From positions 1 to 64,000 of the forward strand of contig JBIOUG010000120.1 of the NCBI GenBank assembly GCA_044866775.1: DNA of 64,000 nt. The letters run 5' to 3'. This DNA is from DASUNQ01 sp044866775 (lineage in GTDB: Bacteria; Acidobacteriota; Thermoanaerobaculia; Multivoradales; UBA5704). The translations under genes were made by a program, and so were the position numbers. Position 1 is the first letter of the stretch; each line of letters begins with the position of its first letter. Positions 23,306-32,011 of the stretch are shown piece by piece. A model generated the notes under the pieces. That model saw only the letters and a list, made by a program, of their open reading frames with translations. It was not told the origin of the DNA and ran no database searches.

Positions 23306-26300
23306 ATGCGCAAGAGGTCGCTGCTTCTCTTGGCTCTGCTCCTCGGCTTCGCGTTGCCGTCGGCGGCACAGCGCTCGACGGCGAGCTTGACCGGCACGGT
23401 CGCCGACGCCGACGGCGCCGTGCTGGTCGGCGCGCAGGTCACCGTGCACGCCGAGGAGACGGGTCTCACCCGCTCGACGCGGACCAACGAGGTCGGCATC
23501 TACCGCCTGGCCGACCTCCCGCCGGGACGCTACACGGTCGACGTCCAGCACGAGGGCTTCAAGGGCGCCACGGTCACCGACCTGGTGCTCAACGTCGCCG
23601 ACGTGCGGACGCTCGACGTCACCCTCGAGGTCGGCGCGGTGGCCGAGGAGATCACCGTCGTCGCCGACGCCGTCGCCGTCGAGACGATCGGCAACGAAGT
23701 GGCCGGCCTGGTGACCGGCGAGCAGGTGCGCGAGCTGCCGCTCAACGGCCGCAACTTCACCCAGCTCACCCTCCTGATGCCCGGCGTCGCCGCCCCCGAC
23801 AACTTCGACACCAAGAACAAGGGGCTGATGACCGGCTCCGACCTCTCGGTCTCCGGCGGCTCGGTCACCGCCAACCTGTGGACGGTCGACGGCGCCAACA
23901 ACAACGACGTCGGATCGAACCGCACGATCCTGGTCTACCCCTCGGTCGACTCGATCGAGGAGTTCAAGATCCACCGCAACAACTACAGCGCCGAGTTCGG
24001 CGGCGCGAGCGGCGCCCAGATCAACCTGATCACCAGGAGCGGCAGCAACGAGTTCCACGGCAGCGTCTTCTACTTCACCCGCGACGACGCCTGGAACGAG
24101 AAGAACTACTTCCTCGAGAAGGCCGGCCGCGACAAGGAGAACCTGTCGCGCGACGACTTCGGCTACACCCTGGGCGGCCCGATCATCCGCGACAAGCTCC
24201 ACTTCTTCGTCTCGCAGGAGTGGAACGACGAGCAGCGCGGCGTCGTCAAGACCGGTTTCGTCCCCACCGCGGCCGAGCTCAGGGGCGATTTCAGCGGCCC
24301 GCGCAGCCCCTGCGCGCCGCCGGTCCCGGTCGATCCGCTCACCGGCCTGCCGTTCCCCGGCAACGTGATCCCGTCCGACCGGCTGAGCCCAGCCGGCCTC
24401 GCCCTGCTCAAGCTCTATCCGGTCGCCAACACCAACATCTCGGGCGGCTGCATCAACTGGGTCGACTCGGTCGACACCCCGATCGACTTCCAGCAGGAGA
24501 ACCTCCGCTTCGACTGGAGCGTCAGCGACAGCACCCGCCTGATGGTGCGCTATACCCAGGACGCCTGGGAGAACGGCGCCCCGAACGGCGGCGAGGCCAA
24601 CGGGCTGTGGGGAGACGATCCGTTCCCGGCGGTCGACTCGACCTGGGGGCAGGACGGCTTCTCCTTCGTCACCCAGCTCAACCAGACGATCGGCGCCGCG
24701 GCGGTCAACAACCTCCAGTTCTCCTACTCCGGCAACGAGATCGTGATCACCCGCGGCGGCCAGAACGCGGCGCTCAACGACCAGATCAACGACCTCACGC
24801 CCCCCATCTTCCCCGACAAGACCGGCGGTGGCGAGGTGAGCCACCCGGTCTTCTGGGGCGGTCAGGGCTACGCGCCGCTCTGGCACATCGCGCCGTGGGA
24901 GAACCAGCAGGACCTCTACGTCCTCAAGGACGACTACCAGCGGGTCTTCGGCAAGCACTGGCTGCGGGTGGGCGCCCTCTACAGCGACAACAAGAAGGAG
25001 GAGCTGATCGGCGGCGCGTCGGCCTTCGAGGCGCCGCAGTTCTGGGGCGCCGCCGGCATCGACGGCTGGGGGGCGACGAGCGGCAACGTCCTCGCCGACT
25101 TCCTGCTCAAGGACATGACCCACGGCTTCGCCGAGACGGACTTCGAGCCCAACGCGCGCATCAAGTGGCAGGACGCCGAGGTCTACGTCGCCGACACCTG
25201 GCAGGCGCTGCCGCAGCTCTCGCTCGACTTCGGCCTGCGCTACTCGCGTCTCTTCGCCCCCTATGGCGAGGACAACCGCATCGCCAGCTTCGATCCCAAC
25301 AGCTACGACCCGGCGCTCGGCGCCGATCCCTGCAACGGCCTGCTCCTGCCGCCGGGCAGCACGGCCTGCCGTGACGCCGGTTTCAAGGGCGGCCGCTCCG
25401 GTCCCAACCGCTCGCTGGTCGACGAGGACGACGACGATCTGGCGCCGCGCGTCGGCTTTGCCTGGGACGTGCACGGCGACGGCCGCGCGGCGCTGCGCGG
25501 CGGCTTCGGGCAGTTCTACCAGCGCGAGCGCCTGGGCATGCAGCTCGAGTTCTACGGCAATCCGCCGTTCACCACCTCGCAGAACGGCATCCGCAAGCTC
25601 GACACCGCGGCCGAGCCCTGCGGCGGCTGCTTCGCGTTGACCGGCGGCGTGCCGCGCAACGGCTACGACACCGACCGCCAGACCCCGTACACCAACCAGT
25701 GGAACCTGACCTGGGAGCAGCAGCTCTGGCGCAACACGACGGTCGAGGTGAGCTACGTCGGCAGCCGCGGCGTGCACCTGACCCGCCGGGTGGACATCAA
25801 CCAGGTCCCGGCCGGCGACCGCAACGGTAACGGCACCGCCGATCGGCTGGAGTACGTCCGCCTGGGCGACGACAACGCCGCCCAGGGCCTGCTGCGGCCG
25901 TTCAAGGAGCTCGGCGACGTCAACATCCTGCTCTGGCGCAACGACGGCAAGTCCGAGTACCAGGCGCTGCAGAGCCAGTTCACCTCCCGCTTCGGGCGGG
26001 GCTCGCACTTCCAGGCCTCCTACACCTGGTCGGACCTCGACGCCAACGATCCGCTCAACGACTCCGGCGCCGGCGCCTTCCGCGGTCAGATCACCGACCT
26101 CTCGAACCTCGACCTCGACTGGGGGCCGGCCGGCATCCACCGCGAGCACATCTTCAACTCGAGCCTGGTGCTGCACGTGCCGTTCTTCGAGAACGAGACC
26201 GGAGTGAAGCGGGCGCTCCTGGGCGGCTGGTCGGTGGGGACGATCGTCTCCTACGCCTCGGGCCTGCCGCTCACGGTCTACGCCGGCTCGATCCCGGGCG

Positions 26301-26746
26301 TCGCCGGCGGCGTCTCCGGCACCGGCTACGTCGACAACCAGCGGCCCAACCGGGTGGCGGGCCAGCCCTGCAAGCGCGGGCACGGCGAGCAGTGGCTCAA
26401 CCCCGACGCCTACACCCTGCGCGGCTTCAAGCTCGGCTCGATCGGCAGCGCCGGGCGTGGCGACTGCGAAGGGCCGGACTTCTTCCAGGTGGACCTCGCG
26501 TTCTTCAAGGACTTCCGCCTGGCCAAGCGGCTCGACGCGCAGTTCCGCCTCGAGCTGTTCAACGTCACCGACGAGGTCAACTTCTGGGGGGTCGAGACGG
26601 TGATGAATCCGACCACCGTGACCCTCGATGCGCCGCTCGGCGAGGCGACGACGATCGTCGACTACAAACCGTCGGCCAACTTCGGGCGGGCGCTCAGGGT
26701 GCGCGACCCGCGCCAGATCCAGCTCGGGTTCAAGCTGTTCATCTAG
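23306..26746 (+). CDS. TonB-dependent outer-membrane receptor with carboxypeptidase-regulatory-like N-domain
   Basis: A 1146-residue outer-membrane transporter. The signal peptide (KRSLLLLALLLGFALPSAAQ-like) is followed by a CarboxypepD_reg-like beta-sandwich (residues of about 22-105, STASLTGTVADADGAVLVGAQVTV), a plug domain (about 110-230, including VRELPLNGRNFTQLTLLMPGV and the SIEEFKIHRNNYSAEFGGASGAQINLITRSGSN segment) and a large 22-strand-type barrel ending in an aromatic strand (RQIQLGFKLFI). This is the Acidobacteria/Oar-like type, with no SusD partner visible. Its ATG has a GGAGGGAC ribosome-binding site. As the first gene of the glycoside-hydrolase operon it probably brings oligosaccharides across the outer membrane. 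Ligand specificity is unknown. Confidence 0.93.
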   Translation: MRKRSLLLLALLLGFALPSAAQRSTASLTGTVADADGAVLVGAQVTVHAEETGLTRSTRTNEVGIYRLADLPPGRYTVDVQHEGFKGATVTDLVLNVADVRTLDVTLEVGAVAEEITVVADAVAVETIGNEVAGLVTGEQVRELPLNGRNFTQLTLLMPGVAAPDNFDTKNKGLMTGSDLSVSGGSVTANLWTVDGANNNDVGSNRTILVYPSVDSIEEFKIHRNNYSAEFGGASGAQINLITRSGSNEFHGSVFYFTRDDAWNEKNYFLEKAGRDKENLSRDDFGYTLGGPIIRDKLHFFVSQEWNDEQRGVVKTGFVPTAAELRGDFSGPRSPCAPPVPVDPLTGLPFPGNVIPSDRLSPAGLALLKLYPVANTNISGGCINWVDSVDTPIDFQQENLRFDWSVSDSTRLMVRYTQDAWENGAPNGGEANGLWGDDPFPAVDSTWGQDGFSFVTQLNQTIGAAAVNNLQFSYSGNEIVITRGGQNAALNDQINDLTPPIFPDKTGGGEVSHPVFWGGQGYAPLWHIAPWENQQDLYVLKDDYQRVFGKHWLRVGALYSDNKKEELIGGASAFEAPQFWGAAGIDGWGATSGNVLADFLLKDMTHGFAETDFEPNARIKWQDAEVYVADTWQALPQLSLDFGLRYSRLFAPYGEDNRIASFDPNSYDPALGADPCNGLLLPPGSTACRDAGFKGGRSGPNRSLVDEDDDDLAPRVGFAWDVHGDGRAALRGGFGQFYQRERLGMQLEFYGNPPFTTSQNGIRKLDTAAEPCGGCFALTGGVPRNGYDTDRQTPYTNQWNLTWEQQLWRNTTVEVSYVGSRGVHLTRRVDINQVPAGDRNGNGTADRLEYVRLGDDNAAQGLLRPFKELGDVNILLWRNDGKSEYQALQSQFTSRFGRGSHFQASYTWSDLDANDPLNDSGAGAFRGQITDLSNLDLDWGPAGIHREHIFNSSLVLHVPFFENETGVKRALLGGWSVGTIVSYASGLPLTVYAGSIPGVAGGVSGTGYVDNQRPNRVAGQPCKRGHGEQWLNPDAYTLRGFKLGSIGSAGRGDCEGPDFFQVDLAFFKDFRLAKRLDAQFRLELFNVTDEVNFWGVETVMNPTTVTLDAPLGEATTIVDYKPSANFGRALRVRDPRQIQLGFKLFI

Positions 26747-26762
26747 CACGCCCCACCGCCGG

Positions 26763-26791
26763 GGGCCCGCGATCGCGATGATCGCGGGCCC
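26763..26791. other. Perfect 12-bp stem-loop between receptor and GH3 genes
   Basis: Two 12-base arms (26763-26774 and 26780-26791) are exact reverse complements around a 5-base loop GCGAT. No T run follows, so it is more likely a partial terminator or an mRNA-stabilising element that sets receptor expression above that of the downstream enzymes. Confidence 0.65.
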
Positions 26792-26817
26792 TGGCGCGGT
26801 GACCATGGGGGAGACCT

Positions 26818-29178
26818 ATGCCTAGGACGAGGTCCCTCGCCCTCGTCGCACTGTCGGTCGCGGCCGCGCTGGCCGCGGGGTGGGGCGGAGCGCCGGCCGC
26901 GGCGAGCGACGCCGCCGGCCGGCTGGTCGACAGCGACGCCTTCATGACGCGCGAGCTGGCGGCCGATCCGCGGGCCGCGGCCCGCCGCCAGGCCACCGCC
27001 AAGCGCGTCGCCGCCCTCCTCGCGCAGATGAGCCTGCGCGAGAAGGTCGGCCAGATGACGCAGCTCGAGATCGGCATGGTGACGGTGGGGGACGGGCAGG
27101 CGATCCGCATCGACCCCGGGAAGTTGCGCAAGGCGGTCGTCGAGTACGGCGTCGGCTCGATCTTGAACGTCAAGGACGAGGCGCTGCCGCCGGCCCTCTG
27201 GCACGACGTCCTGCGCCAGATCCAGGCGGCGGCGGCCACGACGCGGCTCAAGATCCCGGTCCTCTACGGCCTCGACTCGATCCACGGCGCCAACTACGTC
27301 GCGGGGTCGACGCTCTTCCCGCAGCCGCTCGGCATGGCGGCCACCTGGAACCCCGAGCTGATGCTCGCGGCCTCCCGCTTCGCCGCGGCCGAGACCCGCG
27401 CCGTCGGCGTGCCCTGGACCTTTTCGCCGGTGCTGGACGTCGGCCGCAACCCGCTCTGGCCGCGGCTCTACGAGACCTTCGGCGAGGACACCTATCTCGC
27501 CGCGGTGATGGGCGTGGCGACGGTGCGCGGCTATCAGGGCGGCGACCTGGCGGCGCCGGGCTCCGTCGCCGCCTGTCTCAAGCACTACGTCGGCTACAGC
27601 TATCCCACGACCGGGCACGACCGGACGCCGGCGCTCATCCCCGACGTCATGATGCGCGAGCACTTCCTGCCGCCCTTCGCGGCGGCGGTGCGCGCCGGGG
27701 CGCCGACCGTCATGGTCAACTCCGGCGAGGTCAACGGCATCCCGGGGCACGTCAACCGCGAGCTCCTGGTCGACGTGCTGCGCGGCGAGATGGGCTTTGC
27801 GGGCGTCGTCGTCTCGGACTGGGAGGACATCAAGAAGCTGGTGCGCATCCATCGCGTGGCGGCCGACGAGAAGGAGGCGACGCGCCTGGCGGTGATGGCC
27901 GGCATCGACATGAGCATGGTGCCGAGCGACTACAGCTTCCCGGACCTGCTCGTGGCGCTGGCCGAGGAGGGGAGCGTGCCGGTCGCCCGCATCGACGAAG
28001 CGGTCTCGCGGATCCTGGCGCTCAAGGTGCAGCTCGGCCTCTTCGCGGACCCGCTCCTGGGGACCGCGGCGCAGGTCGCGATCGGCGGCGAGGAGGCCCA
28101 CGCGCTGGCCGGCCGGGCGGCGCGCGAGTCGATCACGCTGCTCAAGAACGAGGGCGGAATCCTGCCGCTCGCGGTCGCCGCCACCGGCGAAGGCGGCCGC
28201 CCGCTGCGGCTGCTGGTGACCGGCCCCACCGCCGACTCGCGGATCGCGCTCAACAACGGCTGGAGCCGCACCTGGCAGGGCAACCGCGAGGAGCTGTTCG
28301 GCAACCACCGCAACACCGTCGTCGGCGCGCTGCGCGAGCGCTTCGGCGCCGAGCGGGTGGCCTTCGCGCCGGGCGTCGAGTACGACCGCGAGGTCGACGT
28401 CGCGGCGGCGGTCGCCGCGGCGCGCGAGGCGGATCTCGTGGTCCTCTGCCTCGGCGAGATGGCCTACGCCGAGACGCCCGGCAACATCGACGAGCTGACG
28501 CTGCCGGTGCCCCAGCTCCGCCTGGCGCGCGAGCTGGCGGCGACCGGCAAGCCGATCGTCCTGGTGCTGATCGAAGGCCGGCCGCGCGTCCTGCGCGAGC
28601 TGCCCGACGCGGCGCGGGCGGTCGTCCTCTCCTACAACCCGGGGTGCGAAGGCGGCAACGCCATCGCCGACGTGCTCTTGGGCGACGTCAATCCGAGCGG
28701 CCGGCTGCCCTTCACCTACCCGCGCCATCCCAACGCCCTCCGCACCTACGACCACAAGGCGTTCGAGGAGCAGGACCAGAGCTTCGGCCTGACCGCCTTC
28801 CGGCCGCAGTGGGAGTTCGGGTCGGGGCTCTCCTACACCACCTTCGAGTACGGTGACCTTACGGTCGAGCCGGCGGCGGCGCCGATCGGCGGCGAGGTGA
28901 CGGTGGCGGTGACGGTGCGCAACAGCGGCGCGCGCGAGGGGGCCGAGGTGGTGCAGCTCTACCTGCAGGACGAGGTGGCGAGCATCACCCCCGCGGTCTG
29001 GCGTGTGAAGCGCTTCGCCAAGGTGACGCTGGCGCCCGGCGAGAGCCGGCGGCTGACCTTCCGGCTGAGGGCGGAGGACTTCAGCTTCGTCGGCGCCGAC
29101 CTGCGGCCGGTCGTCGAGCCGGGGCGGTTCACCGTGCGCGTAGGCAGCTTGACCGCGCCGGTGCTGCTCAATCCTTAG
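26818..29178 (+). CDS. Exported glycoside hydrolase family 3 exo-beta-glycosidase
   Basis: A 786-residue retaining exo-glycosidase of family GH3 (beta-glucosidase-like). It has a signal peptide (LALVALSVAAALAAGWGGAPAAAS), an N-terminal TIM-barrel domain with the KHYVGYS motif and the nucleophile Asp334 in GVVVSDWEDI, a second alpha/beta sandwich domain (ESITLLKNEGGILPL to about residue 630, with NPSGRLPFTYPRHP), and a C-terminal fibronectin III-like domain (about 680-780, VTVRNSGAREGAEVVQLYLQ). The ATG follows a GGGGGAG site. It sits between the TonB receptor and the symporter, so it probably trims imported oligosaccharides in the periplasm. The linkage is not determinable from sequence, but the surrounding amino-sugar-type genes make glucosaminides possible. 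Confidence 0.93.
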   Translation: MPRTRSLALVALSVAAALAAGWGGAPAAASDAAGRLVDSDAFMTRELAADPRAAARRQATAKRVAALLAQMSLREKVGQMTQLEIGMVTVGDGQAIRIDPGKLRKAVVEYGVGSILNVKDEALPPALWHDVLRQIQAAAATTRLKIPVLYGLDSIHGANYVAGSTLFPQPLGMAATWNPELMLAASRFAAAETRAVGVPWTFSPVLDVGRNPLWPRLYETFGEDTYLAAVMGVATVRGYQGGDLAAPGSVAACLKHYVGYSYPTTGHDRTPALIPDVMMREHFLPPFAAAVRAGAPTVMVNSGEVNGIPGHVNRELLVDVLRGEMGFAGVVVSDWEDIKKLVRIHRVAADEKEATRLAVMAGIDMSMVPSDYSFPDLLVALAEEGSVPVARIDEAVSRILALKVQLGLFADPLLGTAAQVAIGGEEAHALAGRAARESITLLKNEGGILPLAVAATGEGGRPLRLLVTGPTADSRIALNNGWSRTWQGNREELFGNHRNTVVGALRERFGAERVAFAPGVEYDREVDVAAAVAAAREADLVVLCLGEMAYAETPGNIDELTLPVPQLRLARELAATGKPIVLVLIEGRPRVLRELPDAARAVVLSYNPGCEGGNAIADVLLGDVNPSGRLPFTYPRHPNALRTYDHKAFEEQDQSFGLTAFRPQWEFGSGLSYTTFEYGDLTVEPAAAPIGGEVTVAVTVRNSGAREGAEVVQLYLQDEVASITPAVWRVKRFAKVTLAPGESRRLTFRLRAEDFSFVGADLRPVVEPGRFTVRVGSLTAPVLLNP

Positions 29179-29199
29179 CTGGCTCTGGAGGACGTCGAC

Positions 29200-30828
29200 A
29201 TGGGAGCACTGGCACCGCTCGACTGGCTGCTCATCGCCCTCTACTTCGCCCTCGTCCTCGCCGTCGCCTGGTGGTCGACCTGGCGCGACAAGAGCACGCA
29301 CGCCTCGTCGCAGGGCTACTTCCTGGCCGGCCGCAACGTCGGCTGGTTCATCGTCGGAACCGCCCTCTTCGCCGCCAACATCGGCTCCGAGCACCTGGTG
29401 GGGCTGGCCGGCACCGGCTACAGCAGCGGCGTCGCGGTGGGGCAGTTCGAGGTGCTCGCCTCGCTCATCTTGATCGTCCTCGGCTGGCTCTTCGTCCCCT
29501 TCTACCTGAAGAGCGGCGTCTTCACCATGCCGGAGTTCCTCGAGCGCCGCTACTCGCCGGCGGCGCGCTGGTACCTGGCGGTCATCTCGATCATCGGCTA
29601 CGTGCTGACCAAGATCTCGGTGACCCTCTACGCCGGCGGCATCGTCTTCGAGGTGCTGGTCGGCGGCGGCTTCTGGACCGGCGCTCTCATCATCGTCGTC
29701 GTCACCGGCGCCTATACGGTGCTCGGCGGCCTGCGCGCCGTCCTCTACACCGAGATGATCCAGACCTTCCTGTTGATCGGCGGCGCGGTGCTGGTGACCG
29801 TCCTCGGGCTCGATGCGCTCGGCGGCTGGGGGGCGCTGCGCTCGACGATGGAGAGCGGCTTCTTCGACATGTGGCAGCCGGCGACGCACCCCTCCTTCCC
29901 CTGGACCGGGATCCTCTTCGGCGCCCCGATCCTCGGCGTCTGGTACTGGTGCACCGACCAGTTCATCGTCCAGCGCGTGCTCTCGGCCGACGGCATAGAC
30001 GACGCCCGGCGCGGCTCGCTCTTCGCCGGCTATCTGAAGCTCCTGCCGCTCTTCCTCTTCGTGCTGCCGGGGGTGGTCGCGGCGGCTCTGGTGCGGACCG
30101 GCCGGCTCGAGCTGGCGCGTCCGGACCACGCGCTCCCCGAGATGATCCGCACGCTCCTGCCGGTCGGCGTGCGCGGCTTGGTGGTGGCCGGGTTCCTGGC
30201 GGCGCTCATGAGCTCGCTCTCGGCGGTCTTCAACTCCTGCTCGACCCTGGTGACGCTCGACGTCTACCACAAGCTCCACCCCGGCGCGAGCGAGCGGCGC
30301 CTGGTCTGGGTGGGCAAGCTGACGACGCTCGTGCTGGTCGGCTTCTCGCTGCTCTGGATCCCGTTCATGAAGTACATCTCCGATCAGCTCTACGTCTACC
30401 TGCAGAGCGTGCAGGCCTACATCTCGCCGCCGATCGCCGCCGTCTTCCTCCTCGGCATCGCCTGGAAGCGGGTCAACGGCAAGGGCGCGATGGCGTCGCT
30501 GCTGACCGGGTTCGTGCTCGGCATGGGGCGGCTGGTCCTGGAGCTCAACAAGGGCTCTCTCGACGGCTTCCTCCTGTGGTACGCCAACGTCAACTTCCTC
30601 CACTTCGCGGTCCTGCTCTTCGCCGTCTGCACGCTGGCGCTGGTCGGGGTGAGCCTGGCGACGCCGCCGGAGCCGCGCGAGAAGCTGGCCGGCCTCACCT
30701 TCGCGACCGCCGGCCCGCTCCACGGCGGCGCCGGCGCGGGCGACGCCCGCTGGCGCCGCGTCGACCTCTGGCTGACGGTCCTCCTCGTGGCCTGCGTCGC
30801 CGCCGTCTGGCTCTGGTTCAACGGCTGA
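29200..30828 (+). CDS. Sodium:solute symporter (SSS family, sugar type)
   Basis: A 542-residue inner-membrane transporter with about 13-14 hydrophobic helices, resembling SGLT-type sodium/sugar symporters. Visible family signatures are YFLAGRNVGWFIVGTALFAANIGSEHLVGLAGTG in helices 1-2, GAYTVLGGLRAVLYTEMIQTFLLIGGA, WYWCTDQFIVQRVLSA, and the sodium-site-region stretch GFLAALMSSLSAVFNSCSTLVTLDVY. Starts with ATG 22 bases after the GH3 gene, behind a TGGAGGAC site. It probably takes monosaccharides released in the periplasm into the cell. Two other MFS permeases in the same locus suggest several sugars or redundancy. Confidence 0.92.
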   Translation: MGALAPLDWLLIALYFALVLAVAWWSTWRDKSTHASSQGYFLAGRNVGWFIVGTALFAANIGSEHLVGLAGTGYSSGVAVGQFEVLASLILIVLGWLFVPFYLKSGVFTMPEFLERRYSPAARWYLAVISIIGYVLTKISVTLYAGGIVFEVLVGGGFWTGALIIVVVTGAYTVLGGLRAVLYTEMIQTFLLIGGAVLVTVLGLDALGGWGALRSTMESGFFDMWQPATHPSFPWTGILFGAPILGVWYWCTDQFIVQRVLSADGIDDARRGSLFAGYLKLLPLFLFVLPGVVAAALVRTGRLELARPDHALPEMIRTLLPVGVRGLVVAGFLAALMSSLSAVFNSCSTLVTLDVYHKLHPGASERRLVWVGKLTTLVLVGFSLLWIPFMKYISDQLYVYLQSVQAYISPPIAAVFLLGIAWKRVNGKGAMASLLTGFVLGMGRLVLELNKGSLDGFLLWYANVNFLHFAVLLFAVCTLALVGVSLATPPEPREKLAGLTFATAGPLHGGAGAGDARWRRVDLWLTVLLVACVAAVWLWFNG

Positions 30829-30838
30829 GGAGGGCGGC

Positions 30839-32011
30839 TTGCGGCTGCGCACGCTCCCGGTCTTCCTCGCCTTCCTGGCGATGGGCTTCGCCGACGCCGT
30901 GGGGCCGTTCGTCGGCCTCGCCAAGAGCGAGTTCCAGTTGAGCAACGCCGTGGCGTCGCTGATCCCGTTCGCCGGCTTCAGCATGTTCGGCCTGCTGTCG
31001 GTGCCGGTCGGCGTGCTGCAGGACAAGCGGGGCAAGAAGCTCGTGCTGCTGCTGGGCCTCGGCGTCGCGCTGGTGGGGCTGCTCAACGCCAGCCTCGGGC
31101 TCACGTCCTTCGCGCGCTTTCTGGTGACGGTGCTGTTCCTCGGGGCGGGCGCGGCGATGCTGCAGGTGGCGGGCAACCCGATCATGCGCGACGTCTCGGC
31201 GGCCGGGAAGTACGCGCGCAACCTATCGCTCGGGCAGTTCGTCAAGGCGATCGGCTCGCTCTCGGGGCCGCTCATCCCGGTCATCGCCCTGCGCTCCTTC
31301 GGCGCCGGCTGGCAGGTGATCTTCCCGATCTACGCCGCCGCGGTGCTGCTGACGGTCATCGCCGTCAGCCTGCTCGACGTCGAGGAGCGGCGCCCCGAGC
31401 GCCGCGCGGCGACGGTGCGCTCGTGCCTGGCGCTCCTCGGCAACGGCTACGTGCTGGCGATGGTGGCGGCGATCTTCGTCTACGTCGGCGCCGAGGTGAG
31501 CGTCAGCGCCGGCATCCCGCTCTACCTCCGGGAGCGCTTCGGCGTCGACATCGCCAGCGAAGGGCTGCTCGGCACCGGCCTCTTCTTCACCGCCCTGACG
31601 ATCGGGCGCTTCTCGGGCGGCGTCATCCTCAACTGGATGTCGCCGCGCAAGTTCCTCGTCCTCACCTGCCTGCTCTCGATCGCCGGCCTGCTGGGACTCT
31701 TCGTGCCCGACCGCACGGTCGCCGTGGTGAGCTTCTTCCTGGTCGGCCTGGGCTTCGCCAACATCTTCCCGCTCGTCTTCGCGCTCGCCGTCGAGAGCAT
31801 GCCCGAGCACGCCAACGCGCTGTCGGGCCTGATGGTCACCGCCATCGTCGGCGGCGCCTTCCTGCCGCCGCTCATGGGCTTCGTCGCCGACCGCAGCTCG
31901 GTGCAATTGAGCTTCCTGGTGCCGCTCGGGGCCGTCCTCTACGTCACCTGGACGGCAGTGACGAACCTGGCGCGCCGGGGGCCGATCGTGCATGCCGCAG
32001 CCGTCGACTGA
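30839..32011 (+). CDS. MFS sugar transporter (FucP/NagP-like)
   Basis: A 390-residue permease with 12 predicted helices. It starts with TTG at 30839 directly behind a strong GAGGAGGGC ribosome-binding site, 10 bases after the symporter. The N-terminal half resembles fucose/N-acetylglucosamine-type MFS symporters (FLAFLAMGFADAVGPFVGLAKSEF, and VAGNPIMRDVSAAGKYARNLSLGQFVKAIGSLSGPLI). The C-terminal half includes NIFPLVFALAVESMPEHANALSGLMVTAIVGGAFLPPLMG, characteristic of that subfamily. The last 20 bases overlap the start of the ROK-like kinase gene, so transport and phosphorylation are coupled. The substrate is probably a hexose or amino sugar. Confidence 0.9.
   Translation: MRLRTLPVFLAFLAMGFADAVGPFVGLAKSEFQLSNAVASLIPFAGFSMFGLLSVPVGVLQDKRGKKLVLLLGLGVALVGLLNASLGLTSFARFLVTVLFLGAGAAMLQVAGNPIMRDVSAAGKYARNLSLGQFVKAIGSLSGPLIPVIALRSFGAGWQVIFPIYAAAVLLTVIAVSLLDVEERRPERRAATVRSCLALLGNGYVLAMVAAIFVYVGAEVSVSAGIPLYLRERFGVDIASEGLLGTGLFFTALTIGRFSGGVILNWMSPRKFLVLTCLLSIAGLLGLFVPDRTVAVVSFFLVGLGFANIFPLVFALAVESMPEHANALSGLMVTAIVGGAFLPPLMGFVADRSSVQLSFLVPLGAVLYVTWTAVTNLARRGPIVHAAAVD

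Noticed and set aside
20885..26806. Very long minus-strand open frame (about 1970 codons) across the LacI and TonB receptor genes
   Set aside because: Only its last 385 codons are the MFS gene. The rest is the antisense or off-frame reading of well-recognised genes, with low-complexity Arg/Ala/Gly/Asp text typical of GC-rich DNA.
26743..31284. 1513-codon minus-strand open frame
   Set aside because: Antisense to the GH3, symporter and MFS genes; no recognisable domain and Asp/Arg-rich antisense composition.
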